Assembly: GCF_003865035.1 (NCBI RefSeq)
Contig: NZ_BHVZ01000001.1
Span: forward strand, 186,001-250,000
Length of the DNA stretch: 64,000 bases
Source of the DNA: Anaerotignum faecicola
GTDB taxonomy: Bacteria > Bacillota > Clostridia > Lachnospirales > Anaerotignaceae
Direction: 5' to 3'
Position 1 is the first letter of the stretch. Each line of letters opens with the position of its first letter. Shown one piece after another: positions 42,648 to 51,685 of the stretch. The notes under the pieces are model-generated. The model did no database searches. It had not been told where the DNA came from and was given only the letters and a program-made list of their open reading frames with translations. The translations under genes and the position numbers were made by a program.

Positions 42648-43370
42648 ATGAAATTACAGAAATTATTAAGCTATGTGCGCCGCGCAGTAGATGATTATAG
42701 TATGATAGAGGAAGGCGATAAAATCGCGGTCGGCATTTCCGGCGGCAAAGACAGCATCTGTCTTCTGGTCGCCCTCAAGCATTTACAGCGCTTCTATCCC
42801 AAGCGGTTTGAGCTGGAGGCAATTACCGTCTCCCTCGGTCTGCCCGGTGCAAGCTATGACGGCATACAGGCACTCTGCAATGAGCTGGGTGTGCATTATA
42901 CCGTTGTGGAAACCGATATCGGCAAAATCATTTTTGATGAGCGAAAAGAAAAAAATCCCTGCTCTCTCTGTGCAAAAATGCGGAAGGGCGCATTGAATGA
43001 TATGGCGGAACAGCTTGGCTGCAATAAGATCGCTTTGGGGCATAATAAGGATGATGTTGTGGAAACCTTCTTTATGTCTCTGCTTTATGAGGGTCGCCTG
43101 AACTGCTTCGCTCCCGTTAGCTTCTTGGACAGAAAAAAACTCTATTCCATCCGTCCGCTGATGTATGTGCCGGAATGGGAATGTCGCAGCTTTGTCAATA
43201 AAAGCGATATCCATATCGTAAAAAACCCCTGTCTTGCCGACGGAAATACCAAACGGCAGGAAACCAAGGAGCTTCTGGCAGAGCTTTCCCTACGGTATGA
43301 TAATTTGCAGGAAAAGGTATTCGGTGCCATCAAGCGTTCCTCCCTAAAGGGTTGGAATCATGAGGAATAA
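42648..43370 (+). CDS. ttcA: TtcA-like tRNA 2-thiocytidine synthetase
   Basis: 240 residues. PP-loop VGISGGKDSICLL binds ATP. A CSLC motif (about 106-109) and a third Cys in NPCLAD (about 195) match the iron-sulphur-binding cysteines of the TtcA group rather than TilS. GHNKDDVVETFF follows the PP-loop family. TtcA thiolates C32 of some tRNAs. Short relatives in Firmicutes sometimes have other tRNA targets, so the substrate is inferred. AAAGGAG precedes the ATG. It is the first of three plus-strand genes that sit between the rel and rbgA clusters. Confidence 0.85.
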   Translation: MKLQKLLSYVRRAVDDYSMIEEGDKIAVGISGGKDSICLLVALKHLQRFYPKRFELEAITVSLGLPGASYDGIQALCNELGVHYTVVETDIGKIIFDERKEKNPCSLCAKMRKGALNDMAEQLGCNKIALGHNKDDVVETFFMSLLYEGRLNCFAPVSFLDRKKLYSIRPLMYVPEWECRSFVNKSDIHIVKNPCLADGNTKRQETKELLAELSLRYDNLQEKVFGAIKRSSLKGWNHEE

Positions 43371-43384
43371 GGAAGGTGAGCCTG

Positions 43385-44446
43385 ATGTCTGATTACCGTG
43401 AGGAACTGAAAAATAAGGAAACCCTGCGTCTTCGGGAAATCCAGAGGGAGCTGCCCTCCTTTGTGCAAGCCTTCTTTCGCGGCATCGCACAGACCACCTC
43501 TACTAAAACCCGTCTGGCGTATGCCTACGATCTGCGAATTTTCTTCCGCTATCTTTATGAGGAGCATCGCACCCTCGGCGGCATCGAGCCGAAGGATTTG
43601 ACCGCAGCGCATTTGAGCGAGGTCACCTCTGAGGATATTGACTGCTTCATGGAATATCTTTCCTATTATATTCGCCCCGATTATGAAAACCCCGCCTATG
43701 GCAAGGAAATGCACAACGAGGAAAAAGGGAAATCCCGTAAGCTTGCCGCAGTGCGGATGCTGTTTAAATATCTGTATAAGAAAAAAATTATATCGGCGGA
43801 CCCTGCCTCTCTGGTCGATACCCCGAAAATCCACGAAAAAGCTATTGTGCGTCTGGATGTGAACGAAATGGCAAACTTTCTGGATGCAGTGGAAAGCGGC
43901 GAAAAGCTGACCGACCGCCAGAAGGTCTTCCATGAAAAAACAAAAAAGCGCGACCTTGCCATGATGACGCTCCTGCTTGGGACGGGGATGCGTGTTTCCG
44001 AATGTGTCGGTATCAATATTAAGGATCTGGATTTTCAGAATAACGCCGTCAAGGTTACCCGTAAGGGTGGCAACGAGGTTTTCCTCTATTTCGGCGAAGA
44101 AGTACGGGAAACCCTTGCGGATTACTTAGAGGAACGGCAGAACGCCCTAACCAAGGACGAAAATGAAGATGCCCTCTTTCTTTCGAGTCAGGGCAAGCGC
44201 ATCGGCGTGCGGACGGTGCAGAATATGGTCAAAAAATACGCACAGGGCGTTACAATCAAAAAAATCACCCCCCATAAGCTGCGCAGTACCTTCGGTACAA
44301 ATCTCTATCAGGAAACGGGGGATATCTACTTAGTGGCGGATGTGCTGGGGCATGCCGATGTCAATACCACCCGCAAGCATTACGCCGATATCGAGGACAG
44401 CCGTCGCCGCATGGCAGCAACCCGCATCAGATTAAGAAAGGACTGA
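43385..44446 (+). CDS. XerS-like tyrosine recombinase
   Basis: 353 residues from the ATG at 43385 (GGAAGG eight bases upstream). An N-terminal SAM-like core-binding domain (about 15-150) and a catalytic domain (about 170-350) have Arg in GTGMRVSECVG, Lys in VTRKGGN, HKLR, LGHADVNTT (His) and Tyr in RKHYADI. The length and the RDLAMMTLLLGTGMR region match single-subunit XerS of streptococci, which resolves chromosome dimers at difSL, more than XerC or XerD. It is not flanked by mobile-element genes here and is coupled to ttcA (9 bases from its stop to the upstream GTG), so a housekeeping role is more likely than integrase. Confidence 0.85.
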   Translation: MSDYREELKNKETLRLREIQRELPSFVQAFFRGIAQTTSTKTRLAYAYDLRIFFRYLYEEHRTLGGIEPKDLTAAHLSEVTSEDIDCFMEYLSYYIRPDYENPAYGKEMHNEEKGKSRKLAAVRMLFKYLYKKKIISADPASLVDTPKIHEKAIVRLDVNEMANFLDAVESGEKLTDRQKVFHEKTKKRDLAMMTLLLGTGMRVSECVGINIKDLDFQNNAVKVTRKGGNEVFLYFGEEVRETLADYLEERQNALTKDENEDALFLSSQGKRIGVRTVQNMVKKYAQGVTIKKITPHKLRSTFGTNLYQETGDIYLVADVLGHADVNTTRKHYADIEDSRRRMAATRIRLRKD

Positions 44447-44451
44447 GCCCC

Positions 44452-45090
44452 ATGGAACATAAAAACTGTCTGAAAAAAGTCACCGCTGTTTTTTCCTCGC
44501 ATGAAGCAGCCCCCATTTGGAAGCTGCGCCATTTCGCCGTTCTTGCTCTGCTGACAGAGATAGGCGGAGAACTGCATTTCATTCTGACAAAACGCGCCGC
44601 AGGGGTAAATCAGCCGGGGGATGTCTGCTTTCCCGGCGGACATCGGGAACAGGGCGAAACCCTCGTGGAAACCGCTCTCAGAGAAACCGAGGAAGAAATC
44701 GGCATCTCTCAAAAGGATATTCGCCTTCTAGGGAAAAGTGACTTCATGCTGACGATTTATCGTGGCATGATTCAGCCCTATATCGCCTATATCCCCTATG
44801 AGATTTACAAAACCGCAGTCCCAAATCCCAAGGAGGTTGCGGAAATTTTCACCGTCCCCCTGCGTTTCTTTCTGAAAACCGAGCCGGAGCGGCATGATAC
44901 CGTCTGGAAGGTCATAGAATCCCCCGATTTCCCCTACGAAAAAATCGAAGGCGGCAAAAACTACCCCTTTAGCAAGAGCAAAACCACACAGCTTTTCTAT
45001 GAATATAACGGGCATATCATCTGGGGCTTCACCGCACAGGTGCTTCGCAATATCATCGAGATTCTAAACGAGTCTAAGCTGAAATTTTAA
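44452..45090 (+). CDS. NUDIX hydrolase, CoA pyrophosphatase-like
   Basis: 212 residues. The Nudix box is complete: GGHREQGETLVETALRETEE then EIGI (G-x5-E-x7-R-E-U-x-E-E-x-G-U). The upstream stretch ALLTEIGGELHFILTKRAAG, followed by NQPGDVCFPGG, matches the CoA-pyrophosphatase (NudL/YeaB) family, which hydrolyses CoA and acyl-CoA. The ATG lies five bases after the recombinase stop, so the three plus-strand genes form an operon. A bidirectional terminator follows. Confidence 0.88.
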   Translation: MEHKNCLKKVTAVFSSHEAAPIWKLRHFAVLALLTEIGGELHFILTKRAAGVNQPGDVCFPGGHREQGETLVETALRETEEEIGISQKDIRLLGKSDFMLTIYRGMIQPYIAYIPYEIYKTAVPNPKEVAEIFTVPLRFFLKTEPERHDTVWKVIESPDFPYEKIEGGKNYPFSKSKTTQLFYEYNGHIIWGFTAQVLRNIIEILNESKLKF

Positions 45091-45105
45091 AAGCAGCTAA
45101 AAAAG

Positions 45106-45144
45106 AAAACCATAGAATCTGGTATCCGCCAGTCCTATGGTTTT
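45106..45144. terminator. Bidirectional terminator between the NUDIX and rbgA genes
   Basis: AAAACCATAG / CTATGGTTTT arms with A/T-rich tails, between two convergent genes. Confidence 0.85.
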
Positions 45145-45148
45145 TGTG

Positions 45149-46099
45149 TTATTTCTTCTTTTTATTATTGTAGGCCTTTTTCCGTTCCTTATCCAAAACC
45201 GCTTTTTCCGCCGCCCTTGCCTTCTTCTGCTCCAGCATCACATCAATATCCTCCGGCAGCTCCAATGTCAGCCTGCCAAGCTTGCCGCCACGGTATTCAT
45301 CCATCAGAATTTTGCCTGCGCGTTCCAAATCAGGTTCGCCGCCCTTTTTCTTAAAACCGCGCGCCATCGCGATTTTTTCCAGAATTACATGCGGCTCCTC
45401 AATCGTATCGAATGTAATCTGATACCGATTCCGCAGACAGTCGGGATTTCTGGAAATCATGTGATTGATAAAGGCAAGCGCCATATTTTCGGGGTCAAGA
45501 ATATCATCATTGATTGCCCCCGTAAACGCCAGCTTCAGCCCCACCTGCTGGTCCTCAAATTTCGGCCAGAGGATGCCCGGCGTATCGAGCAGCTCAAAAT
45601 CCTTTTTTAATTTTATCCACTGCTTGCCGCGGGTCACACCGGGTTTATCCCCGGTTTTCGCCGTTACCTTCCCCACATATTTATTGATAAACGTGGATTT
45701 CCCCACATTCGGGATACCCACAATCATGCTGCGGATAGGGACATTGATACGCCCTCTTGCTTTCAGCTTCTCAATTTTTTCCTTCATTAAGCTGCGTGCC
45801 GTTTCCGTCACCTCGCCCAAGCCGTTGCCCTTCAGCGCATTGATGCGAATCACGCGGAAGCCCTGCTTTTCAAAATATTCCTGCCAGATATCGGTTGCCC
45901 TTTCGTCCGCAAGGTCGCATTTATTCAGAAGCAGGATACGGTGCTTATTCTTCGCAAGCGTATCCAAATCCGGATTTTTGCTGCTGTATGGAATTCTTGC
46001 ATCTACCAGTTCGATGACAATATCCACCAGAGAAATATTTTCCTCCATCATTCTGCGGGTTTTTGTCATGTGCCCGGGATACCATTGAATATTGTTCAT
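45149..46099 (-). CDS. rbgA: Ribosome biogenesis GTPase RbgA (YlqF)
   Basis: 316 residues. Circularly permuted GTPase: G4 NKCDLADE precedes G1 GIPNVGKSTFINK and G3 LLDTPGILWP. The RbgA start signature WYPGHMTK is present. The C-terminal ANTAR-like domain has LDPENMALAFINHMI. It acts late in 50S assembly, needed for L16, L27 and L36 incorporation. The classic order rplS-lepB-rbgA is kept here (minus strand). The C-terminal tail is rich in Lys and Glu. It lies 30 bases after lepB. Confidence 0.95.
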   Translation of the reverse strand: MNNIQWYPGHMTKTRRMMEENISLVDIVIELVDARIPYSSKNPDLDTLAKNKHRILLLNKCDLADERATDIWQEYFEKQGFRVIRINALKGNGLGEVTETARSLMKEKIEKLKARGRINVPIRSMIVGIPNVGKSTFINKYVGKVTAKTGDKPGVTRGKQWIKLKKDFELLDTPGILWPKFEDQQVGLKLAFTGAINDDILDPENMALAFINHMISRNPDCLRNRYQITFDTIEEPHVILEKIAMARGFKKKGGEPDLERAGKILMDEYRGGKLGRLTLELPEDIDVMLEQKKARAAEKAVLDKERKKAYNNKKKK

Positions 46100-46129
46100 A
46101 GCTACCTCTTTCTATTTTCACTCATGTTT

Positions 46130-46720
46130 TTATTTGATAAAGCCAATGGAGCTGAAGGGATACAGGCGGAACACAACCTTCCCCATCAGGTTCTCCTTCG
46201 GAATCGCGCCGACCGATTTTCTGCGGCTGTCGGAGCTTGCGTTTCTGTTGTCCCCCATCACAAAATAGCTGTTTTCGGGAACTGTATAAGGGTACTCAAT
46301 ATTTCCCTTTGTATCCATCGGCGCTTTGATATAGTCCTCCTTCACCAACTCCCCATTGATATACAGAGAGTATATCGTATCTTCCTCGTCACCATTATCT
46401 CTGAGGTCAATTACATCCCCGGGCAGACCAATCACACGCTTGATGATATTTTTCTTTTCGTCATTCAGGCGGCAGATAACAATATCTCCCTTTTTCAGCG
46501 TACCGAAGGAGGTGCTCAGCTTATTGATAAACACAAAATCGCCATGGTAAAAATTCGGCTCCATGGAAGACCCCTTTACCAGAACCGTCCCCATTACATT
46601 ACGCAAAACCACAATCACAACAACCAACAGCACCAGCTGCAGCAGCATGGGCATTCCCTTCTTTTCCTTTTTTCTTCTTGTAGGCTTCTGTTCTTCCTGC
46701 TTTTCAATTGCCTGCTCCAT
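46130..46720 (-). CDS. lepB: Type I signal peptidase
   Basis: About 196 residues from the ATG at 46720 (AAGGAGG seven bases upstream). A basic cytoplasmic tail, one membrane helix (MLLQLVLLVVVIVVL) and the catalytic Ser in KGSSMEPNFYHGD and Lys in IIKRVIGLPGDVI are seen. The C-terminal GDNRNASSDSR box is typical of S26 SipS-type enzymes with a Ser-Lys dyad. It removes signal peptides of secreted proteins. It lies between rplS and rbgA, though a terminator separates it from rplS. Confidence 0.95.
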   Translation of the reverse strand: MEQAIEKQEEQKPTRRKKEKKGMPMLLQLVLLVVVIVVLRNVMGTVLVKGSSMEPNFYHGDFVFINKLSTSFGTLKKGDIVICRLNDEKKNIIKRVIGLPGDVIDLRDNGDEEDTIYSLYINGELVKEDYIKAPMDTKGNIEYPYTVPENSYFVMGDNRNASSDSRRKSVGAIPKENLMGKVVFRLYPFSSIGFIK

Positions 46721-46790
46721 TCCAAAGACCTCCTTTATCCAAACGCATTTTTTCGTCAAAGGCAAAAGCCCTTCTGCCTCTCACGAAAAA

Positions 46791-46819
46791 AGTCTCGATG
46801 AAACTTGTTCATCGAGACT
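46791..46819 (-). terminator. Terminator after rplS
   Basis: AGTCTCGATGAA / TTCATCGAGACT, five-base loop; on the minus strand followed by TTTTTTC. Confidence 0.85.
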
Positions 46820-46851
46820 GCTTTTTCTCGTTCCGGTACAAAATGTACAGC

Positions 46852-47196
46852 TTATTTCAGAACTTCTTTAACCTTAGCTGCTTTACCAACTCTGTCTCTC
46901 AGGTAGAACAGTTTAGCACGTCTTACAACACCACGTCTTACAACCTCGATACGGTCGATTCTGGGAGAGTGTACGGGCCATGTTCTTTCAACGCCAACGC
47001 CGGAAGCGATACGTCTTACTGTGAAAGTTTCTCTGATGCCGCCGCCCTGTCTTTTGATAACAACGCCTTCGAACATCTGCAGTCTTTCTCTTGTACCCTC
47101 TACTACTTTAGCATAAACACGGATTGTGTCGCCAACGTTAAAAGGAGTTACTTCGCTTTTCAGCTGTTCATTTTCCAGTTCTCTGATGATATCCAT
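46852..47196 (-). CDS. rplS: 50S ribosomal protein L19
   Basis: 114 residues, full length. It carries the L19 signature [34 protein letters not shown] and [20 protein letters not shown]19 sits at the 30S-50S interface. AAGGAGG precedes the ATG. The 150-base leader contains possible hairpin material (for example GGACGGTCC), and Firmicutes rplS often has an autoregulatory L19 leader, but I cannot fold a recognisable one by eye. The trmD and rimM genes that usually precede rplS are absent here. Confidence 0.97.
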   Translation of the reverse strand: MDIIRELENEQLKSEVTPFNVGDTIRVYAKVVEGTRERLQMFEGVVIKRQGGGIRETFTVRRIASGVGVERTWPVHSPRIDRIEVVRRGVVRRAKLFYLRDRVGKAAKVKEVLK

Positions 47197-47345
47197 TGTA
47201 TTTCCTCCTTATGCACCTTAGACGTTCTTACCCCGTCCCTTTGACAGCGGCATTGGACCGTCCGTAATCAACACGAAAAATTATACCACGCCCGAAAGGA
47301 CATTGCAAGCACTTTTTTCCGAAAAATAAAGGTTTTTCAGGCTTT

Positions 47346-48293
47346 TCAGACTGCTCCGTAAAGCTTTGCGGCAAGCAGCACGCTTAACGGCAGCGTTGCC
47401 ATGGAAAGAACCGTTGTCCAAAGCACAATATCCGAGGACATCTTATCCCCATAGCCGTATCTGCCGACCATCATCGGCACGACCGCCGCCGATGGCATGC
47501 AAACGGAAAGCAGGAACACCGACTTTGCAAGACCATCCGCAGGAATAAAAAGCATTGCAAGAATTGCCAATGCAGGCATCCCAATCATCTTCACCACACT
47601 GATTTCCAGTGCTGTTTTTTCTTTAAAGAGCTGCACGATGCCGCTGCCGCCTGCCAATGCGCCAATATAAATCAGAGAAAGCGGTGTAGATAAATCCCCG
47701 ACCTTTGTCAGAAAGCCAAGCACCACTGTCGGCACAAATCTTGCGGTATGCGTCACCGCAAGCAGAAGCCCCAGCAGGATGGAAATGCAGTTCGGATTGA
47801 TTGCTCCCTGTAAAAAGCTTTTCCCGATTGCCGCCGCACCTGTCGCCTTCTTGTCTGAAATCAGATATACACCATACGACCAAAGATACAAATTCAGTGC
47901 CAAAACCCCCGCAGACATATAGATAATCCCCGCCTGCCCGAAGAAAATCATCGTAACGGGCAAGCCGATAAAGCCTGTGTTCAGGGAGCCTGCGGTCAGG
48001 TCAAGCATGGGCAGAAGGCGGCTGTCCAAGCCTCTTTTCCGCCCGTATTGCCGCATCAAAAAGCCAAACACAACCATCATGGCTGCCTGCCCTGCGGCAG
48101 AAAAGAGAAATGCCTTCAGCACCCTGTCGGTAATCTCAATCCCTGCAATCGTAGTAATCAGCATCGCAGGAATCGTCACGCGCATGACCATATTGCCTAC
48201 GTTTTTATTTGTTTCCATCGGCAAGTATCCCTTTTTATTGCAGTAATACCCCACCAGAATCAACCCAAAAAGTATAAAAAATTGTCCGTACAT
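47346..48293 (-). CDS. AEC-family (auxin efflux carrier-like) membrane transporter
   Basis: 315 residues, about ten transmembrane segments. The family N-terminus FFILFGLILVGYYCNKKGYL, a GSLNTGFIGLPVTMIFFGQAG centre and the C-terminal second half VKMIGMPALAILAML are typical of bacterial AEC/BASS-fold carriers, which move malonate, malate or other carboxylates. The substrate is not deducible. It is a lone gene between rplS and apt on the same strand and part of the insertion that separates apt from rel. Confidence 0.9.
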   Translation of the reverse strand: MYGQFFILFGLILVGYYCNKKGYLPMETNKNVGNMVMRVTIPAMLITTIAGIEITDRVLKAFLFSAAGQAAMMVVFGFLMRQYGRKRGLDSRLLPMLDLTAGSLNTGFIGLPVTMIFFGQAGIIYMSAGVLALNLYLWSYGVYLISDKKATGAAAIGKSFLQGAINPNCISILLGLLLAVTHTARFVPTVVLGFLTKVGDLSTPLSLIYIGALAGGSGIVQLFKEKTALEISVVKMIGMPALAILAMLFIPADGLAKSVFLLSVCMPSAAVVPMMVGRYGYGDKMSSDIVLWTTVLSMATLPLSVLLAAKLYGAV

Positions 48294-48357
48294 ACCTTAT
48301 CCCTCATCTATTCTTTTATAAAAAGAAAGAGCGGCAGTGCCACCCTTCCTTTTTTTC

Positions 48358-48873
48358 TCATTCGTAATGAATCACAGCCTCAACTCTGCAATCGGGCAAG
48401 GCCTTTCTGCCGTTCAGAAAATCCAGTTCTATCAAAAATGCGGAGGCAACGACCTCTGCGCCCATTTCCTCTACCATCTCCATAATCGCCTTTGCTGTGC
48501 CGCCTGTTGCCATCAGGTCATCTACAATGACAACCTTCTGTCCGGGCTTGATGGCATCCTTATGAATTTCGATGGTTGCCGTGCCATATTCCAGCTCATA
48601 TTCCTTGCTGATGGTTTCCGCAGGCAGCTTGCCCGCCTTTCTGACAGGAACAAAGCCCTTCCCCATATTATACGCCACGGGCATCCCGAAGATAAACCCT
48701 CTGGATTCGGGGCTCAGCACCAAATCAAAGGAAACATCCGCAAGGCTTGCCGTTATGGCATCCACAGCGTCCTTCAGCCCCTCTGCATCCTTCAGCAGTG
48801 TTGTAATATCGCGGAAGATCACACCCTTCTGAGGGTAATCCTCAATCGATCTGATCTTATCCTTTAAATCCAT
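48358..48873 (-). CDS. apt: Adenine phosphoribosyltransferase
   Basis: 171 residues. PRPP loop VVIVDDLMATGGTAKA (13-residue signature), SPESRGFIFG and FRDITTLLKD (flexible hood) are intact. It salvages adenine to AMP. It follows recJ by 12 bases. In many Firmicutes the next gene is rel; here 5.9 kb of other genes intervene. AGGAGG lies before the ATG. Confidence 0.96.
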   Translation of the reverse strand: MDLKDKIRSIEDYPQKGVIFRDITTLLKDAEGLKDAVDAITASLADVSFDLVLSPESRGFIFGMPVAYNMGKGFVPVRKAGKLPAETISKEYELEYGTATIEIHKDAIKPGQKVVIVDDLMATGGTAKAIMEMVEEMGAEVVASAFLIELDFLNGRKALPDCRVEAVIHYE

Positions 48874-48885
48874 CCCATATCCTCC

Positions 48886-50661
48886 TCATTTTGCAAATCG
48901 AAAATCCTTTAGTATCAACTGTACATTGCTTCTGCCGCGATAGCTGTTGATTTCAATGCTATACACAATATCCAGCAGCTGCGGCAAAAGCCCACTGTTT
49001 ATTATTTTATCACAATCCTCTGCCGGATACAATGCTTTCAGCATTTCTCTGAGCGGTTCATAGCCATCAAAGGAGATTGCCGAAAGGCGAATCCCGTTTT
49101 CCGGCTCGGAAAGCGTCAGCCGCAGGATATCTTTATTCTTCCCTATCAAATCCACACGGTCAGCATGAATCCCCTTGGATGCAAATAACGGCGCAGGGTT
49201 GCCCTTGCCGAAGGGCGCAAGTGTCTGCAATTCCTTTGCAAGCCCTAAGTCAATCTCCGCAAAGGAAAGTGCATCCTCCAGCCGCAGAATCGGAATCATC
49301 TGCTCCTCCGTCAGGGTACAGCCTTCATTGAGCCGTCTGCGCAGAACGGGGATGTTTTCTACAGGCAGAGAAAGCCCTGCCGCCATGGCATGTCCGCCAA
49401 AGCGCGTAAATAAATCCCGATTGGCAAACAATGCCTCAAACAGATGATAGCCCTCAATGCTTCTGCCTGAGCCCTTTGCTCCGTCCTCGCTGCCCGTAAT
49501 CAGGATGGTCGGGCGGTAATATTTATCCTTGATTCTGCCTGCAACAATCCCTGCAATGCTTTCGTGAATCTCCGCATCATACAGCACAAGCACCCTATCC
49601 TGCAAAGCGTCGCCTTCCTGCAGGGCGATATCCGCACGCTCCGCCGCTTCCTCTGTCAGCTGCTTGCGTTCCGCATTGAGCATCACCAGATGCCTTGCCT
49701 TCTCTCTCGCTTCCTTCTCATTCTGCGTGCAGAAAAGCTCCACCGCAAGCCTGCCGCTTTCTAGCCGTCCTGTCGCATTGATACAGGGCCCAATGATAAA
49801 GCCGATATGATATTCCGAAATGACCTTATCCGAAAGCCCTGCCTCCTCAATCAGCACGCGCAGTCCAATATTTTCCGTTTTGCCAATTTCCGCAAGCCCC
49901 ATCTGCACAAGCGCACGGTTCTCCCCCAGTAAATCCACAATATCGCAGACGGTCGCAATGCCTGCAAAGGTCAAAAGCTGTCGTTCCAGCCCCTCATCCG
50001 TAATTTCAAATATCTGCAAAAGGTGATGCGCAAAGTAATAGGAAAGTCCTCCAGCGCACATCTGCTTAAAGGGATAGGGGCAGGCTCGCTGCTTCGGGTC
50101 AATGATGGCATCCGCCGCAGGCAGAATATCCCTGCGCTCCTCTCCCTCGCCCCGAAAGCCGGGCTCATGGTGGTCAAGCACTACAACCGTCATGCCCTTT
50201 TCCTTCGCAAGCGCAATTTCCTGCAACGCCGCAATGCCGTTATCACAGGTAAAAAGCACTTCTATGCCTTCTGCCGCAAGCTGCTCCACCGCCCTCAGGT
50301 TCAGCCCATAGCCCTCCTTCTGCCGATGCGGCAGATAAAAAACAGCATTGCCGCCACATCGCAGAATCGTCTGATATAAAATAGAGGTGCTCATCACCCC
50401 GTCCACATCATAATCTCCATACACGGCAATTCTCTTTCCTGCGCGAATCGCTTCCGCAAGCAGAGAGACTGCCTGCGAAAAATCCTTCATTTCCAGCGGA
50501 TTTCCTAATGCCGCCGTACCACCGTAGAGAAAGCTCCTTGCCGCCTGTCTGGAAGATAGCTCCCGATTGGCAAGCACTGCTGCTGTTGCCCGGCGGATAC
50601 CCAAATCCCGCGCCATTGCCGCCGTATCTATTTTCGTTCGTTTTAAAAGCCAGCGTTTCAT
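48886..50661 (-). CDS. recJ: Single-stranded-DNA 5'-3' exonuclease RecJ
   Basis: About 591 residues from the ATG at 50661 (AAAGGAGT six bases upstream; the ATG at 50769 has none). DHH motifs AVYGDYDVDGVMST and VVLDHHEPG, DHHA1 region FGGHAMAAGLS and the OB-like C-terminus are present. Metal ligands (two DxD and DHH) look intact. RecJ degrades 5' ends in recombination and base-excision repair. The gene follows secF after a good terminator, so it probably has its own promoter. Confidence 0.94.
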   Translation of the reverse strand: MKRWLLKRTKIDTAAMARDLGIRRATAAVLANRELSSRQAARSFLYGGTAALGNPLEMKDFSQAVSLLAEAIRAGKRIAVYGDYDVDGVMSTSILYQTILRCGGNAVFYLPHRQKEGYGLNLRAVEQLAAEGIEVLFTCDNGIAALQEIALAKEKGMTVVVLDHHEPGFRGEGEERRDILPAADAIIDPKQRACPYPFKQMCAGGLSYYFAHHLLQIFEITDEGLERQLLTFAGIATVCDIVDLLGENRALVQMGLAEIGKTENIGLRVLIEEAGLSDKVISEYHIGFIIGPCINATGRLESGRLAVELFCTQNEKEAREKARHLVMLNAERKQLTEEAAERADIALQEGDALQDRVLVLYDAEIHESIAGIVAGRIKDKYYRPTILITGSEDGAKGSGRSIEGYHLFEALFANRDLFTRFGGHAMAAGLSLPVENIPVLRRRLNEGCTLTEEQMIPILRLEDALSFAEIDLGLAKELQTLAPFGKGNPAPLFASKGIHADRVDLIGKNKDILRLTLSEPENGIRLSAISFDGYEPLREMLKALYPAEDCDKIINSGLLPQLLDIVYSIEINSYRGRSNVQLILKDFRFAK

Positions 50662-50712
50662 GCCGCCACTCCTTTCATACCCCTCCATCATACCATAGCA
50701 GGGCAAAAGAAA

Positions 50713-50749
50713 AAAGCGTTGTTTCGGATGAACCAAAGAACAACGCTTT
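50713..50749 (-). terminator. Terminator between secF and recJ
   Basis: AAAGCGTTGTT / AACAACGCTTT on the minus strand with T-rich tail TTTTTTC. Confidence 0.8.
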
Positions 50750-50790
50750 CTTTTCCTCTCGCAAGTCAAAATCCTGATTTCGACTGATCG

Positions 50791-51672
50791 TTATACGTCT
50801 TTTTCCGCCTTGGGCAGCAATGTGTACCAGATGGAGCCGGAAATGCAAATGGAAGAATATGCACCGGCAATGATACCAACCATCATAGGCAGTGCGAATT
50901 CCTGAATGGAAGGCACACCAAGGAAATAAATGGCACCAATGGTAAACAATGTTGTCAGGGATGTATTGATGGAACGCGCCAATGTCTGGCTGATGCTCTT
51001 ATTGATGCGTTCTGCGGTCTGGTTTCTCTTGAATGCCCCTTTATTTTCACGAATACGGTCGAAAATAACAATGGTCGAGTTTACGGAATACCCCAAAATC
51101 GTCAGGAGTACCGCAATAAAAGCATTATTTACGGGAATACGGAAAATCGCATACGCCGACAGAACCACCAGTACATCATGGATCAGCGCCAGAATGGCAC
51201 TGCCGCCTGCGCGCACATCCTTAAACCGAATAGAAATATAAATCAGCATCGCTACTGCCGCAATCAGCGTTGCCTTGATGGCTGCACGCTGCATTTCACC
51301 GCTGACCGTACCGCTGATATCATTCGCTTCCGTCAGTGTCGCTTTGGAATATTCCTTCTGGATTGCTTCCACCAGAGCCGTACGCGTGGGACTGTCGATG
51401 GACTGCAATTTGATTTCTACGTTATTTGTACCCAGAACCTCCTGAATCTGCGGACTGGATTGATCGGTTACGTCCTTGATAATGGAAATCAGCTTATCAT
51501 TATCATATTTACCGTTCATATTCAGTTCCATAGAGGTACCGCCTGTAAATTCAACGTCCCAGTTGAGTGCGCCCTTACCTGCCTGTGCATTGGCAATCAT
51601 AAAGCCAAAACCAATAATAATGACCAGCAGGGAAAGGATAAAGAATTTTTTTCTGTTTTGAATAATCTGCAT
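50791..51672 (-). CDS. secF: Protein translocase subunit SecF
   Basis: About 293 residues from the ATG at 51672 (GGAGG eight bases upstream; the in-frame GTG nine bases earlier is too close). Six transmembrane helices and the SecF motifs WDVEFTGGTSMEL (the FxGG signature), LTILGYSVNSTIVIFDRIREN and FTIGAIYFLGVPSI are present. SecF works with SecD to drive proton-powered late steps of secretion. It lies 14 bases after secD. The split secD/secF arrangement is typical of Clostridia, unlike fused secDF of Bacillus. Confidence 0.95.
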   Translation of the reverse strand: MQIIQNRKKFFILSLLVIIIGFGFMIANAQAGKGALNWDVEFTGGTSMELNMNGKYDNDKLISIIKDVTDQSSPQIQEVLGTNNVEIKLQSIDSPTRTALVEAIQKEYSKATLTEANDISGTVSGEMQRAAIKATLIAAVAMLIYISIRFKDVRAGGSAILALIHDVLVVLSAYAIFRIPVNNAFIAVLLTILGYSVNSTIVIFDRIRENKGAFKRNQTAERINKSISQTLARSINTSLTTLFTIGAIYFLGVPSIQEFALPMMVGIIAGAYSSICISGSIWYTLLPKAEKDV

Positions 51673-51685
51673 TTTCCCCACCTCC

